Assembly: GCF_001263415.1 (NCBI RefSeq)
Contig: NZ_LGTE01000010.1
Coordinates: 1 to 64,000, forward strand
Direction: 5' to 3'
DNA length: 64,000 bases
Origin: Thermincola ferriacetica
Lineage (GTDB): Bacteria; Bacillota; Thermincolia; Thermincolales; Thermincolaceae
The first letter of the stretch is position 1. Every line of letters starts with the position of its first letter. The translations under genes were made by a program, and so were the position numbers. This document shows, piece by piece, positions 16,519 through 26,073 of the stretch. Below the pieces are notes generated by a model. That model saw only the letters and a program-made list of their open reading frames with translations. It was not told where the DNA came from and ran no database searches.

Positions 16519-19500
16519 TTGTATTTAAAACGTTTGGAAATCCAAGGGTTTAAGTCGCTGGCTGATAAGACTGAACTGTATTTTAACCCTGGAATTACTG
16601 CCGTTGTCGGCCCAAATGGCAGTGGTAAAAGTAACATATCTGATGCCATTCGCTGGGTTTTGGGCGAACAGAGCGCAAAAATCCTACGGGGAGCCAAGAT
16701 GGAAGACGTCATTTTTTCCGGCAGCGATAAAAGAAAACCTGTCGGTATGGCTGAGGTTACCCTGACTTTAGACAATTCTACAGGGATATTCCCGGTTGAA
16801 TACAGCGAAGTTACTGTTACTCGCCGTGTGTTCAGATCCGGGGAGAGCGAATTTTTTATTAACAAGACACCCTGCCGGCTGAAAGATATTCATGAACTGT
16901 TTATGGATACCGGTATTGGCAAGGAAGGTTATTCCATTATCGGGCAAGGAAAAATAGACGAGATATTAAGTTCCAAATCAGAAGACCGGCGTTTGATTAT
17001 TGAAGAGGCTGCCGGCATAGTAAAATATAAGAACCGTAAGCTCCAGGCTGTCCGCAAACTGGAAGATACCGAGCAAAACATGGTCCGGATTAACGACATC
17101 ATAGCAGAGTTGGAAAACCAGGTAGGCCCGCTGGAGGAGCAAGCCACCAGGGCAAAAACATACATTGGCTATAAAGAAGAACTGGACAAGCTGGAAATAA
17201 ATCTTGCCGTTCATCAGTTAACCGACCAGAAAGATCGTTTAGAGACCCTGACGGGTGAGGAAGCAAAGCTGCGTCAGGATATTATTGCCCTGGAGACAGA
17301 GGTGCGTAAAACAGACTCCGAAATCGAAGAACTTAAACACGACCTACACCTGACCAACGAAAATATTAATAATTTGCAGCAGGATATTTTTGAGAAAAGC
17401 AGTGCCATAGAAAAGCTGGAAGCTGATATCAGGATAAACGGAGAACGGAACAAAAACCTTAAAGAGCGACAGGAGCGGTTGCAGGCAGAAATTAATGAAT
17501 TATCGGGCAAACAGGCGGCCATTCGGGAGCAATCCAGAGGAGAAATGGAAGGCTACGAGAAACTGGTCCACAACATTAGGACTATGGAGACCGAACTGGC
17601 CGAACTGGAGGCCCAGTTGAGGGAACTGGAAGCCGATAACCGGAGTAAAATCGACGATATAGAGCAGGCCAAGGGAGAAATAATCGATACTCTAAATGAA
17701 ACTGCTGCTTTGAACAACCGGCTCCATGCCTTGGAGGCAGAGGAAAAATCCCTGCAAAAACGCAGGGAACAGCTCGTAACCCTGATAAAGGATGTCTCCG
17801 CAGACCGGCAACAGATATTGGCAACTTTGGAAAGTTTAAATATTAGCATCCGGGAAACGGAAGATGAACTCTCTTCTGCCGAAACAAAAATAAAAGATAT
17901 TGCTGCCAAAATCAATGAAAATAGGGTTAAAATTCAGGATGTTACTCGCGAATTCAATAATTTAACGGAAGAAAAACAAAAACTGGCTTCTAAATTAAAA
18001 GCCCTGGAAGAGATGGAGCAGGATTATGAGGGCTATCACAAAGGCGTCCGGGAAATTTTAAAAGCCGGTAAACAAAAGAAGTTGGCCGGTATCTGCGGCG
18101 TAGTGGCTGAACTCTTAAACGTCCCGAAGAAATATGAAATTGCGGTAGAGGTAGCATTGGGCGGCGCTTTGCAGTTTATTGTGACCAGAACCGACAAGGA
18201 TGCTAAAGCCGCCATTGACTTTTTAAAGAAATGCAATGCCGGGCGGGCTACTTTTTTACCGCTTAATACGGTCAAGGCCAAAGAACTGCGCAGCTCGGAC
18301 AAGATTTTGAAGGCTAAAGGATGTGTTGGGATAGCTGCCGAGTTGGTTACCTTTGATCGGGAATATGAACCGGCAGTAAAAAGCCTTTTGGGAAATATCA
18401 TAGTAGCCGAAGACATTGATACAGCTTTGCAAATAGCTAAAGATAATGAGTTTAGCTTTAAAGTGGTTACTTTGGACGGAGACGTGGTTAACCCGGGGGG
18501 GTCCTTAACAGGCGGCAGCTACAACAAGAGCCGCAGCAACCTCCTGGGACGAAAGCGGGAAATCGAAGAACTGGCGGTTGCTATTGCTGTCCTGCAGGTA
18601 CAGGTTAAAGCGGTACAGGATAAGGAAGCTGCTTTGCAGAAAGAGAAGGAAAAGCTGACCGGAGAATTGGAAAGCATTAAGGAAAGCCAACAGGTGGGCC
18701 AACTGAGAATCGCCGGCTTAAAGGCTGAAATGGAACAGGTCAAGATTCAAAAGTCTAAACTGGAGCAGAGTTTGGAGGTTTATGAAATGGAAGCAGCCCA
18801 GTTAGACGAACGGCTGAAGGAGGTTTTAACCCAGAACGGAGAAATTACCGGAAAAATCCAACAGTTGAAAATCCGGCATGATGAATTGAACAAAAGGGTG
18901 GCCGAGAGTCAGCAGGACTTTGCTTCGCTGGAAGTCCACAGAAACGAGGTCACCGGTAAAGTTACCGCTAAAAAAATTGAACTGGCCAGGTTGAGGCAGG
19001 AAGAAATAAGTTGTCGGCAAACTCTTGACAGGGTGCGCCAGGAGATTGATGAATTGGCCGGGCAAATCAGGGTGAAATCGGAAGAAATCGATTTTATTGG
19101 TCGGCAAGAAGGCAATATTGCAGTTGAAAACAGCAAACTAGAAAAACTGATTACTACTTTAGTCGAAGAAAAAATGGGCATGGAAGAGCGCGTTAGCGCA
19201 TTAAAAAACCACAGGGACCATTTGGCCGGCCAGATTGAACTTAAAGAGACCTCCGCCAAAAATGCGAACAGGCAATTTGCCAGTTTACAAAATCAGATTC
19301 ACAGCCTGGAAGTTAAGAAAACCAGGCTGGAGGCGGAAATGGAAAATGAGCAAAGTAAACTCCTGGAAGAATTCGGGTTAACTTATGAGGAAGCTTTGCT
19401 GCAAAAAACGGAAATCAGCAGCAAACGGGAAGCTCAGGCCCGGATTAAGGAACTGAAGTCTCTCATTGCGGACTTGGGAGCAGTTAACCTTGCTGCCATC

Positions 19501-20088
19501 GAAGAATTTGAGAAAGTTAGCGAGAGATATAATTTTCTGAAAGCCCAGTATGCCGATCTTGAGGAAGCCAGAGTTTCTTTGTATAAAGTTATTTCAGAAA
19601 TGGACCAGATAATGAGCAAGCGTTTCTGCAAAGCTTACGAAGAAATCAACGAAAATTTCCGGCGAGTTTTTACCGAGCTTTTTGGCGGCGGACATGCCGA
19701 ACTTCAGATGACCGACAAAGAAAATATCCTGGAAACAGGAGTGGAGATAATTGCTCAACCGCCCGGCAAAAAACCGCAGCATTTATCATTATTATCCGGC
19801 GGTGAACGGGCCTTAACCGCTATTTCACTTTTATTTGCCGTACTCATGGTCAAACCGAGTCCTTTTTGTGTCCTGGACGAAATAGAAGCTTCCCTTGATG
19901 AAGCTAATGTTGACCGTTATGCCGCCTTCCTGCGCAAGTTTTCCAAGCAAACCCAGTTTATTGTTGTGACCCACAGGAAAGGAACTATGGAAGCAGCCGA
20001 TGTTTTATATGGAGTCACCATTGACGATACGGGCGTTTCCAAAATGGTCTCCATGAAACTGGCCGACGCCATAAGCAAGGTAAGTTAG
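16519..20088 (+). CDS. smc: Chromosome segregation protein SMC
   Basis: SMC is the ATPase of bacterial condensin. The 1189-residue protein has the N-terminal head with Walker A GPNGSGKSNISDAIRW near residue 32, two long coiled coils, a hinge around residues 510-670 (VEVALGGALQFIV, LDGDVVNPGGSLTGGS) and a C-terminal head with the signature LSLLSGGERALTA and Walker B FCVLDEIEASLDE. The start is TTG with AAGGAGG at 16502-16508. Neighbour order rnc...smc-ftsY is typical apart from the inserted JAMM-like gene. Confidence 0.98.
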   Translation: MYLKRLEIQGFKSLADKTELYFNPGITAVVGPNGSGKSNISDAIRWVLGEQSAKILRGAKMEDVIFSGSDKRKPVGMAEVTLTLDNSTGIFPVEYSEVTVTRRVFRSGESEFFINKTPCRLKDIHELFMDTGIGKEGYSIIGQGKIDEILSSKSEDRRLIIEEAAGIVKYKNRKLQAVRKLEDTEQNMVRINDIIAELENQVGPLEEQATRAKTYIGYKEELDKLEINLAVHQLTDQKDRLETLTGEEAKLRQDIIALETEVRKTDSEIEELKHDLHLTNENINNLQQDIFEKSSAIEKLEADIRINGERNKNLKERQERLQAEINELSGKQAAIREQSRGEMEGYEKLVHNIRTMETELAELEAQLRELEADNRSKIDDIEQAKGEIIDTLNETAALNNRLHALEAEEKSLQKRREQLVTLIKDVSADRQQILATLESLNISIRETEDELSSAETKIKDIAAKINENRVKIQDVTREFNNLTEEKQKLASKLKALEEMEQDYEGYHKGVREILKAGKQKKLAGICGVVAELLNVPKKYEIAVEVALGGALQFIVTRTDKDAKAAIDFLKKCNAGRATFLPLNTVKAKELRSSDKILKAKGCVGIAAELVTFDREYEPAVKSLLGNIIVAEDIDTALQIAKDNEFSFKVVTLDGDVVNPGGSLTGGSYNKSRSNLLGRKREIEELAVAIAVLQVQVKAVQDKEAALQKEKEKLTGELESIKESQQVGQLRIAGLKAEMEQVKIQKSKLEQSLEVYEMEAAQLDERLKEVLTQNGEITGKIQQLKIRHDELNKRVAESQQDFASLEVHRNEVTGKVTAKKIELARLRQEEISCRQTLDRVRQEIDELAGQIRVKSEEIDFIGRQEGNIAVENSKLEKLITTLVEEKMGMEERVSALKNHRDHLAGQIELKETSAKNANRQFASLQNQIHSLEVKKTRLEAEMENEQSKLLEEFGLTYEEALLQKTEISSKREAQARIKELKSLIADLGAVNLAAIEEFEKVSERYNFLKAQYADLEEARVSLYKVISEMDQIMSKRFCKAYEEINENFRRVFTELFGGGHAELQMTDKENILETGVEIIAQPPGKKPQHLSLLSGGERALTAISLLFAVLMVKPSPFCVLDEIEASLDEANVDRYAAFLRKFSKQTQFIVVTHRKGTMEAADVLYGVTIDDTGVSKMVSMKLADAISKVS

Positions 20089-20120
20089 CCTGCATACCCT
20101 GTTTTAGGTAAGGAAACAAT

Positions 20121-20156
20121 ATAAGTGTTCCGGTAGCGGAACGCTTATATTTTACT
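20121..20156 (+). terminator. Terminator after smc
   Basis: TAAGTGTTCCG (20122-20132) pairs with CGGAACGCTTA (20137-20147) over 11 bp with a GTAG loop and one U.G, followed by TATTTTACTT. The tail is only moderately T-rich. Confidence 0.7.
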
Positions 20157-20170
20157 TAGGGGGTTAAAGA

Positions 20171-21313
20171 ATGCAGGTTAAAGGTGTGGCAAGATATATT
20201 GTGGAGAGGCTTTTTAAAAGAACAGTAGAAATCAGCCAAGGCAGAAACGTCGGTTGCATCGGCCTGGTTAACGCCGATGGCATTATAGACCGGATAACTC
20301 CCTTGATTGACGGGGGCTTGTCCGGTTTACCTATTCGTAGGCAATTGGATACCATAACCGACATGTCGGGGAAGTCGCTGATTGAGGGATTGGTGCAAAT
20401 GCCTGAGAATGCTGTTATTTTGATGACTCGCCCAGGCAAGACAGGAATTATTACTGATGTGGGTGGAGTAGATGTCTATGACCGACCGATGATTGCTGTT
20501 GGCGTCAAACGCAAGGCTTTAGCCGGTGTCGGTATTATATATCCCAAGCCTGAATATTTTGATATGGCTACGGAATCGGAAGAAATAGATATTCATATCC
20601 TGGCAGCTAAGACTATGGAAGAGGAAAAAGAAATACTCAGGAATTCAGCCGTCATGAGTCTCAAGTATCTTGAAATATCTGGGCCGCTCGAAGTTTTGGA
20701 CATATCCGAACAGCCGGAAATAAAAAAGGAAGAAATCCTTCAGAACGACTGGCGGTTGCCGAGGCCGGAAGTAAAATCCATGGATAAAAGTCTGGCGGAA
20801 AAGTTGGTGTCCAGGTCCATGGCTGTAGGCCAGGGACGTGAAGTGGCTACTATCGCCGTTGTAAACGAAAAGGGGCATGTGGAACCGAAAGGAGATATCG
20901 TTGTAGGAGGTATAGGGTATGTTCCGTCTCGCATTTTGGCTTCCAGTTGTGTGGATATAACCGGTAAGTCTTTACGGCAGATTTATGCCCACGAAGTGCC
21001 GGAAAATGCAGTAATCGTGCATACCCATCCCGGTGGAACCGGTGTCATGCATATAGGGGATGCAAATGCCGGTCCGGGCTTCTGGGGTAGGCCCATAATC
21101 GCTGTTGGTCACGATAATGACGGAAAAATTCTGGGGGCCACGGTTATTGAAGTGACCAACCGAGTTTTTGAACTGGCAGATGAAGATGAAGAGTTGGGCC
21201 AGTGTTTCTTTGCGGCGCGGACTCCGCAGGAAGAGGCGGACATCCGGAATCGTAAATTCGGTGTGGCCCAGGAATATACCAATTTGTGCAAACCAATTGA
21301 GATAAGGGGCTAG
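20171..21313 (+). CDS. Tandem JAMM-like domain protein of unknown function
   Basis: The 380-residue product consists of two related halves of about 190 residues. The C-terminal half has SRSMAVGQGREVATIAVVNEKG, the HTHPGGTGVMHIGDANAG stretch and PIIAVGHDNDGKILGA. This resembles the JAMM/MPN metalloprotease motif (HxHP...D), although the Ser of the classical motif is His here. The N-terminal half has matching segments (KRTVEISQGRNVGCIGLVNADG and MTRPGKTGIITDVGG then RPMIAVGVKRK) but has lost the two His, so it is probably inactive. Similar proteins in related genomes are, from memory, labelled 'peptidase S7'; I see no chymotrypsin-like triad. It sits between smc and ftsY. Confidence 0.6.
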   Translation: MQVKGVARYIVERLFKRTVEISQGRNVGCIGLVNADGIIDRITPLIDGGLSGLPIRRQLDTITDMSGKSLIEGLVQMPENAVILMTRPGKTGIITDVGGVDVYDRPMIAVGVKRKALAGVGIIYPKPEYFDMATESEEIDIHILAAKTMEEEKEILRNSAVMSLKYLEISGPLEVLDISEQPEIKKEEILQNDWRLPRPEVKSMDKSLAEKLVSRSMAVGQGREVATIAVVNEKGHVEPKGDIVVGGIGYVPSRILASSCVDITGKSLRQIYAHEVPENAVIVHTHPGGTGVMHIGDANAGPGFWGRPIIAVGHDNDGKILGATVIEVTNRVFELADEDEELGQCFFAARTPQEEADIRNRKFGVAQEYTNLCKPIEIRG

Positions 21314-21325
21314 ATATGTTAAAAT

Positions 21326-21357
21326 ATTTAGGTTAAGGTAATTACCTTAACCTAAAT
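21326..21357. other. 32-base perfect palindrome
   Basis: ATTTAGGTTAAGGTAA followed by its exact complement TTACCTTAACCTAAAT. As RNA it would be a strong hairpin followed by TTGGTTTTTGGG, so it can act as a terminator between the JAMM-like gene and ftsY. As DNA it could be a protein-binding site. Confidence 0.8.
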
Positions 21358-21383
21358 TTGGTTTTTGGGAGGTTTTCATAGCA

Positions 21384-22298
21384 GTGGGTTTTTTTTCAAA
21401 ACTAAAAGAAAAGCTGACTAAAACCCGCGAGGGTTTTGTAGAAAAAATCGAATCTCTGGTTACCGCCCGGAAAAAAATCGACGAAGAACTGTATGAAGAG
21501 TTGGAAGAAGCGCTCATCCAGAGCGATGTGGGAATTAATACCGCCCTGGAACTGGTTGAAGAGCTGCGCAGAAGGGTCAAGGAGCGCAAGGTGGAAGACG
21601 CTGCCGAACTAAAAAATATCTTGCAGGAAATCATAACTGAAGTACTTATGGATGACGAAAGCCGCTTGGAATTGGAAAAAGGTAAGCCCAATGTTATTAT
21701 GGTAGTGGGGGTAAACGGTGTCGGCAAAACAACCACTATCGGCAAACTGGCGTACCAGATCAAGGTCGGCGGCAGGAAAGTATTGCTGGCGGCCGGTGAT
21801 ACTTTCAGGGCTGCCGCTATTGACCAATTAGAAATATGGAGCAACAGGGTCGGCTGCGATATAATTAAGCATAAAGAAAATGCTGACCCGGCAGCGGTAG
21901 TTTTTGATGCTATTCAGGCTGCCCGGGCTAGGAATATAGATGTATTGATTATTGATACAGCGGGCAGGTTGCATACGAAGTCAAACCTGATGGAAGAATT
22001 GAAAAAGGTATACCGTGTTATTAACCGTGAAATGCCCGACGCTCCCCATGAAGTGCTGCTGGTTTTGGATGCTACCACCGGACAGAATGCCATCAGCCAG
22101 GCAAAACTATTCGGCGAAGCCGTAGGGGTTACCGGCATAGTATTGACTAAACTCGACGGCACCGCCAAAGGCGGCGTTATCATAGGTATTAAAAAGGAAT
22201 TGGATGTCCCAGTTAAACTGATAGGCGTCGGTGAACAGATAGAAGACCTCAGGCCTTTTAAACCTGGTGAATTTGTTGAGGCATTATTCGAAAAATAG
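21384..22298 (+). CDS. ftsY: Signal recognition particle receptor FtsY
   Basis: FtsY is the membrane-associated GTPase that receives SRP-ribosome complexes. The 304-residue product is the short form without the acidic A domain: MGFFSKLKEKLTKTREGF amphipathic N-terminus, a helical N domain to about residue 95, then the G domain with GVNGVGKTTTIGKLA, DTFRAAAIDQL, DTAGRLH and TKLDGTAKGG. The start is GTG 11 bases after GGGAGG (21367-21372). Its partner Ffh is at 30151. Confidence 0.97.
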   Translation: MGFFSKLKEKLTKTREGFVEKIESLVTARKKIDEELYEELEEALIQSDVGINTALELVEELRRRVKERKVEDAAELKNILQEIITEVLMDDESRLELEKGKPNVIMVVGVNGVGKTTTIGKLAYQIKVGGRKVLLAAGDTFRAAAIDQLEIWSNRVGCDIIKHKENADPAAVVFDAIQAARARNIDVLIIDTAGRLHTKSNLMEELKKVYRVINREMPDAPHEVLLVLDATTGQNAISQAKLFGEAVGVTGIVLTKLDGTAKGGVIIGIKKELDVPVKLIGVGEQIEDLRPFKPGEFVEALFEK

Positions 22299-22314
22299 GC
22301 GGTAGGAGGTTTTT

Positions 22315-23109
22315 ATGCCCAGGCTTGCGATAATAGGTGGAACAGGTATTTATGACCCAAGTATGTTGAACGGTTTAAAGGAACATAAAGTGGTTACGGA
22401 ATACGGTGAGATAGATGTGATTACCGGCCAGTGCTGCGGGGAGGATATAGTGTTTATGAACCGGCATGGCAAAGGACATGCCCTGCCCCCCCATCGGGTT
22501 AATTACCGGGGCAACATTATGGCTTTGAAGAACCTTGGGGTAGAAAGGATTCTGGCCACTGCCGCCGTGGGTTCTTTAAACCCGGAGATGGGACCGGGCA
22601 GTTTCGTCCTTTGCGACCAGTTTATGGATTTCACGAAAAGCCGGCCCCAAACTTTTTACGAAGACGGCCAGAAAGGCGTGGTTCATATAGATATGACGGA
22701 ACCTTATTGCGCGGAGCTGCGTAATACTATCTATGAAGCTGCCTGCAGTGAGGATATTCCTGTCATCCAGGGCGGCACCTATGTATGTACTGAAGGACCC
22801 AGGTTTGAAACGCCCGCCGAAATCCGGATGTACAGGCAGTTAGGAGGAGACCTGGTGGGTATGACGGGTGTACCCGAAGTGGTACTGGCCAGGGAAGCCG
22901 AAATTTGTTATGCCACGGTGGCGGTGGTCACAAATTATGCCGCCGGTATTGCCAGGGAGCCCCTGACCCATGCTGAAGTATTGGTAGCCATGCGGGAAAG
23001 TTCCGAGAGGTTTAGGAAGTTGATATTGGCTTTTGTAAAAAGGGTGCCGCACAAAAGGAACTGTCTTTGCCAAAACGCCCTAGGCGAATTGGGCACTTTG
23101 GGCAAATAA
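22315..23109 (+). CDS. mtnP: MtnP-family methylthio-purine-nucleoside phosphorylase
   Basis: Members split methylthioadenosine (MTA) or methylthioinosine (MTI) with phosphate to methylthioribose-1-phosphate plus base. The 264-residue product has the MtnP landmarks IIGGTGIYD, NRHGKGHALPPHRVNYRGNI, DQFMDFTKSRPQTFY and GMTGVPEVVLAREAEICYA. At residues 206-207 it has Thr-Asn (VTNYAAG), where human MTA phosphorylase has Thr-Asp (TDYDCW). Asn at this place is what 6-oxopurine-specific phosphorylases use, so MTI or another 6-oxopurine may be the real substrate. It leads the mtnA-ahcY-aldolase-mtaD run. Confidence 0.9.
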   Translation: MPRLAIIGGTGIYDPSMLNGLKEHKVVTEYGEIDVITGQCCGEDIVFMNRHGKGHALPPHRVNYRGNIMALKNLGVERILATAAVGSLNPEMGPGSFVLCDQFMDFTKSRPQTFYEDGQKGVVHIDMTEPYCAELRNTIYEAACSEDIPVIQGGTYVCTEGPRFETPAEIRMYRQLGGDLVGMTGVPEVVLAREAEICYATVAVVTNYAAGIAREPLTHAEVLVAMRESSERFRKLILAFVKRVPHKRNCLCQNALGELGTLGK

Positions 23110-23157
23110 AGTGGAGCAGGACCCGTAGTCAGTTAACAGTTAGCAGAGGTGTATGCT

Positions 23158-24198
23158 ATGGAAACAATGTGCTGGTACGAAGATAGGCTGGAATTACTGG
23201 ACCAGACCAAGCTCCCCCACGAAGTTGTTTATGTCAAGTGTTTTACTGCGGAGGATGTGGCCCGTGCCATTAAGACCATGCAGGTTAGAGGAGCGCCGGC
23301 TATCGGGGCCAGCGCCGCTTTTGGCATGGCTCTGGCGGCTTTAAAGGAAGATGACGCCGATAGGCAGAAATTTCTGGCCCGCATGGAGGAAGTAGGGCGG
23401 CATTTGGCGGCAACCAGGCCCACGGCGGTCAATCTATTTTGGGCTATTGAGCGGATGCTGGCGAAAACCAGGGAGCTTGTTCAAAGCGGGGCAGACCTGA
23501 AGGAAGGTATTGTTCAGGAAGCGCTGGCCATTTACCGGGAAGATATAGAGATGAACAAAAGAATAGGCCATTACGGAAATGAAGTTGTCCCGGCAAAAGC
23601 AAATATTTTGACACATTGCAATGCAGGGGCGCTGGCTACAGCTGGTTATGGGACGGCTTTGGGAGTTATTCGGGCGGCCCATGCAGCAGGAAAAGATATT
23701 CATGTCTATGCCGATGAAACCAGGCCTTTGTTGCAGGGTGCCCGGCTTACGGCATGGGAATTAATGCAGGATAATATACCTGTGACACTGATCACCGATA
23801 ACATGGCGGGCTACCTCATGCGTAAGGGTATGATTGATCTGGTTGTGGTGGGAGCGGACCGAATTGCTGCCAACGGCGATGTAGCTAACAAGATTGGTAC
23901 CTATACCGTAGCAGTACTGGCAAAGGCCAATCGTGTACCTTTTTATGTGGCTGCTCCCGGTTCGACCGTTGACCTGACGTTAGTCAACGGTGACCTGATA
24001 CCGATAGAGGAAAGAGGGCATGAGGAGGTTATCTCTCTTTATGGGCAAGGCGTCGCCCCCCAGGGAGTGAAGGTTTTTAATCCGGCCTTCGACGTGACAC
24101 CGCATGAATTAATAACGGGTATTATCACTGATAAGGGCATTATCAGGCCGCCCTTTGTGGAAGGTCTAAAAAAACTGTTTACCGGCGAGGAGGAATAG
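23158..24198 (+). CDS. mtnA: Methylthioribose-1-phosphate isomerase
   Basis: MtnA converts methylthioribose-1-phosphate (or 5-deoxyribose-1-phosphate) to the ribulose-1-phosphate. The protein has the eIF2B-alpha-like fold with MQVRGAPAIGASAAFGMA, LTHCNAGALATAGYGTALG (catalytic Cys region) and VVGADRIAANGDVANKIGTY with its Asp. The ATG at 23158 has GAGGTG seven bases upstream and gives 346 residues; a GTG at 23149 is in frame but overlaps that SD. Co-location with mtnP and an aldolase sets its pathway. Confidence 0.95.
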   Translation: METMCWYEDRLELLDQTKLPHEVVYVKCFTAEDVARAIKTMQVRGAPAIGASAAFGMALAALKEDDADRQKFLARMEEVGRHLAATRPTAVNLFWAIERMLAKTRELVQSGADLKEGIVQEALAIYREDIEMNKRIGHYGNEVVPAKANILTHCNAGALATAGYGTALGVIRAAHAAGKDIHVYADETRPLLQGARLTAWELMQDNIPVTLITDNMAGYLMRKGMIDLVVVGADRIAANGDVANKIGTYTVAVLAKANRVPFYVAAPGSTVDLTLVNGDLIPIEERGHEEVISLYGQGVAPQGVKVFNPAFDVTPHELITGIITDKGIIRPPFVEGLKKLFTGEEE

Positions 24199-25458
24199 AT
24201 GAAAATGGATTATTTGGTTAGGGACATTAAACTGGCGCCCAGCGGTCACCTGAAAATAGACTGGGTAAAAGAACATATGCCTGTACTGAACGAAATTCGG
24301 AAGGAATTTGAAAAAACGAAACCTTTTGCCGGAAAAAGAATTGCTGTCAGTATCCATCTGGAGGCTAAAACCGCTTACTTAGGGAAGGTACTGAAAGCCG
24401 GCGGCGCTGACGTAGTCATCACCGGCAGCAACCCGTTATCTACTCAGGATGATGTGGCGGCAGCTCTGGTAGAAGACGGGCTGAAGGTTTTTGCCTGGTA
24501 CAATGCGACGACAGAGGAATATTTCGACCACCTGGGCAAAGTTCTTGATACAGAACCCGATATCGTCATTGACGATGGCGGCGATTTGGTGAACATGCTG
24601 CACAGTGAGAAGACGCATTTACTGCCCAAGATTATCGGTGGCTGCGAAGAGACGACAACGGGGGTACTCCGCCTGCGGGCCATGGAGAAGGAAGGGCTGC
24701 TGAAATTCCCCATGATCGCAGTCAACGATGCTTACTGTAAGTACCTGTTTGATAACCGTTACGGAACGGGCGAGTCGGTTTGGACAGGTATTATGCGCAC
24801 AACTAACCTGATTGTGGCAGGCAAGACCGTAGTTGTAGCCGGTTATGGTTGGTGCGGCAAAGGTATCGCTATGAAGGCCAAAGGCCTTGGCGCTAAAGTA
24901 ATTGTTACGGAAATTGATCCGATCAAGGCCATTGAAGCCCATATGGACGGATTTACCGTTTTGCCCATGGATGAGGCCGCTAAATACGGAGATGTTTTCA
25001 TTACCGTTACCGGGTGCAAAGATGTAATCAGGGGCAGGCATTATAAAGTCATGAAAAACGGCGCTTTGCTGGCTAATGCCGGGCATTTTGATGTGGAAAT
25101 AAACAAGCCCGAATTGTTGGAAGGCGCCAAAGGGAAGCGGGTGGTCCGGCAAAATATTGAGGAGTTCGAAATGCCTGATGGCAGAAAAATATACCTGTTG
25201 GCTGAAGGCAGGCTTGTTAACCTGGCTGCCGGTGACGGGCACCCGGCGGAAATCATGGATATGTCTTTTGCCCTACAGGCCCTTTCCGCGAAATATATTC
25301 TGGAAGAAGGTAAAAAACTGGAGAAAAAGGTTTACAGGGTACCTGAGGAAATAGACAAAAAAGTAGCAGAGATTAAACTGAATTCTATGGATACCAGTAT
25401 TGATAAATTGACTCCCGAACAGGAAAAATACCTGTATGGGTGGAAACACGGTGAATAA
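24199..25458 (+). CDS. ahcY: Adenosylhomocysteinase (short form)
   Basis: This NAD-dependent hydrolase splits S-adenosylhomocysteine, or possibly S-inosylhomocysteine, to homocysteine plus nucleoside. The 419-residue product has [16 protein letters not shown], the NAD motif [16 protein letters not shown] and NAGHFDVEI. It is the shorter type common in archaea and thermophiles, with HLEAKTAYL in place of the eukaryotic substrate-binding N-terminal segment and a YLYGWKHGE end. The ATG follows the mtnA stop directly with GGCGAGGAGG upstream. mtaD in the same cluster makes the deaminated substrate possible here too. Confidence 0.94.
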   Translation: MKMDYLVRDIKLAPSGHLKIDWVKEHMPVLNEIRKEFEKTKPFAGKRIAVSIHLEAKTAYLGKVLKAGGADVVITGSNPLSTQDDVAAALVEDGLKVFAWYNATTEEYFDHLGKVLDTEPDIVIDDGGDLVNMLHSEKTHLLPKIIGGCEETTTGVLRLRAMEKEGLLKFPMIAVNDAYCKYLFDNRYGTGESVWTGIMRTTNLIVAGKTVVVAGYGWCGKGIAMKAKGLGAKVIVTEIDPIKAIEAHMDGFTVLPMDEAAKYGDVFITVTGCKDVIRGRHYKVMKNGALLANAGHFDVEINKPELLEGAKGKRVVRQNIEEFEMPDGRKIYLLAEGRLVNLAAGDGHPAEIMDMSFALQALSAKYILEEGKKLEKKVYRVPEEIDKKVAEIKLNSMDTSIDKLTPEQEKYLYGWKHGE

Positions 25459-25479
25459 TGCTGTTTGGGAGGGTGAACG

Positions 25480-26037
25480 GTGCTGCTGAAGGAATTTCAA
25501 TTGGTAGGCGGCGGCCTTTTTGCCGCCGGTTTAAATAATTCGCATAGCGGCAACCTTAGTGTTAGAGCGGGAAAAAAGATAATTATTACCAGGCGGGGTT
25601 CCATGCTGGGCCACCTGACAGAGAAGGACCTTATTGAAACCGACCTGCTGAAAGATGGTCCCGAGCATAACCTTGTATCCCGGGAAATCGGGGTGCACAG
25701 GGCAGTGTACCTGCATACTTCGGCCCAGGCGTTAGTCCATGCCCACCCCATTTTTGCCACGGCTTTGTCCTTGGTGGAAGATGAAATTGAACCCATTGAT
25801 GCTGAAGGTAAATACTACTTAAAGAAAGTGCCGGTGCTAACCGTCCGGGAAACAATAGGTTCGGCTGAGGTTGCCGAAAAGCTTCCGCTTTTGCTTCGGG
25901 AAAACAAAATTGTGGTGGTGAAAGGGCATGGCACTTTTGCAGGAGGGAAAACGCTGGAGGAAGCTTACCAGTGGACAACTTCGCTGGAACATGCGTGCAA
26001 AATTCTATATTACACACGCACTTTGCGTGCACGTTAA
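25480..26037 (+). CDS. Class II aldolase/adducin family protein
   Basis: The 185-residue product is a zinc aldolase of the fuculose-phosphate type. Metal ligands are His87 and His89 (VHAHPIF) and His150 (VKGHGTFAGG), and Glu69 (SREIGVH) is in the catalytic position. In the established DHAP shunt such an aldolase cleaves methylthioribulose-1-phosphate or 5-deoxyribulose-1-phosphate to dihydroxyacetone phosphate and an aldehyde. Its location after mtnP, mtnA and ahcY fits that role; MtnB dehydratase activity is the alternative within this fold. GTG start with GGGAGGG upstream. Confidence 0.85.
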   Translation: MLLKEFQLVGGGLFAAGLNNSHSGNLSVRAGKKIIITRRGSMLGHLTEKDLIETDLLKDGPEHNLVSREIGVHRAVYLHTSAQALVHAHPIFATALSLVEDEIEPIDAEGKYYLKKVPVLTVRETIGSAEVAEKLPLLLRENKIVVVKGHGTFAGGKTLEEAYQWTTSLEHACKILYYTRTLRAR

Positions 26038-26073
26038 AGTGACTGGATAAGCCAGGATTATGGAGGGATTCCG

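Noticed and set aside
24619..25242. 207-codon minus-strand frame inside ahcY
   Set aside because: It is antisense to a clear adenosylhomocysteinase; no SD and no recognisable protein.
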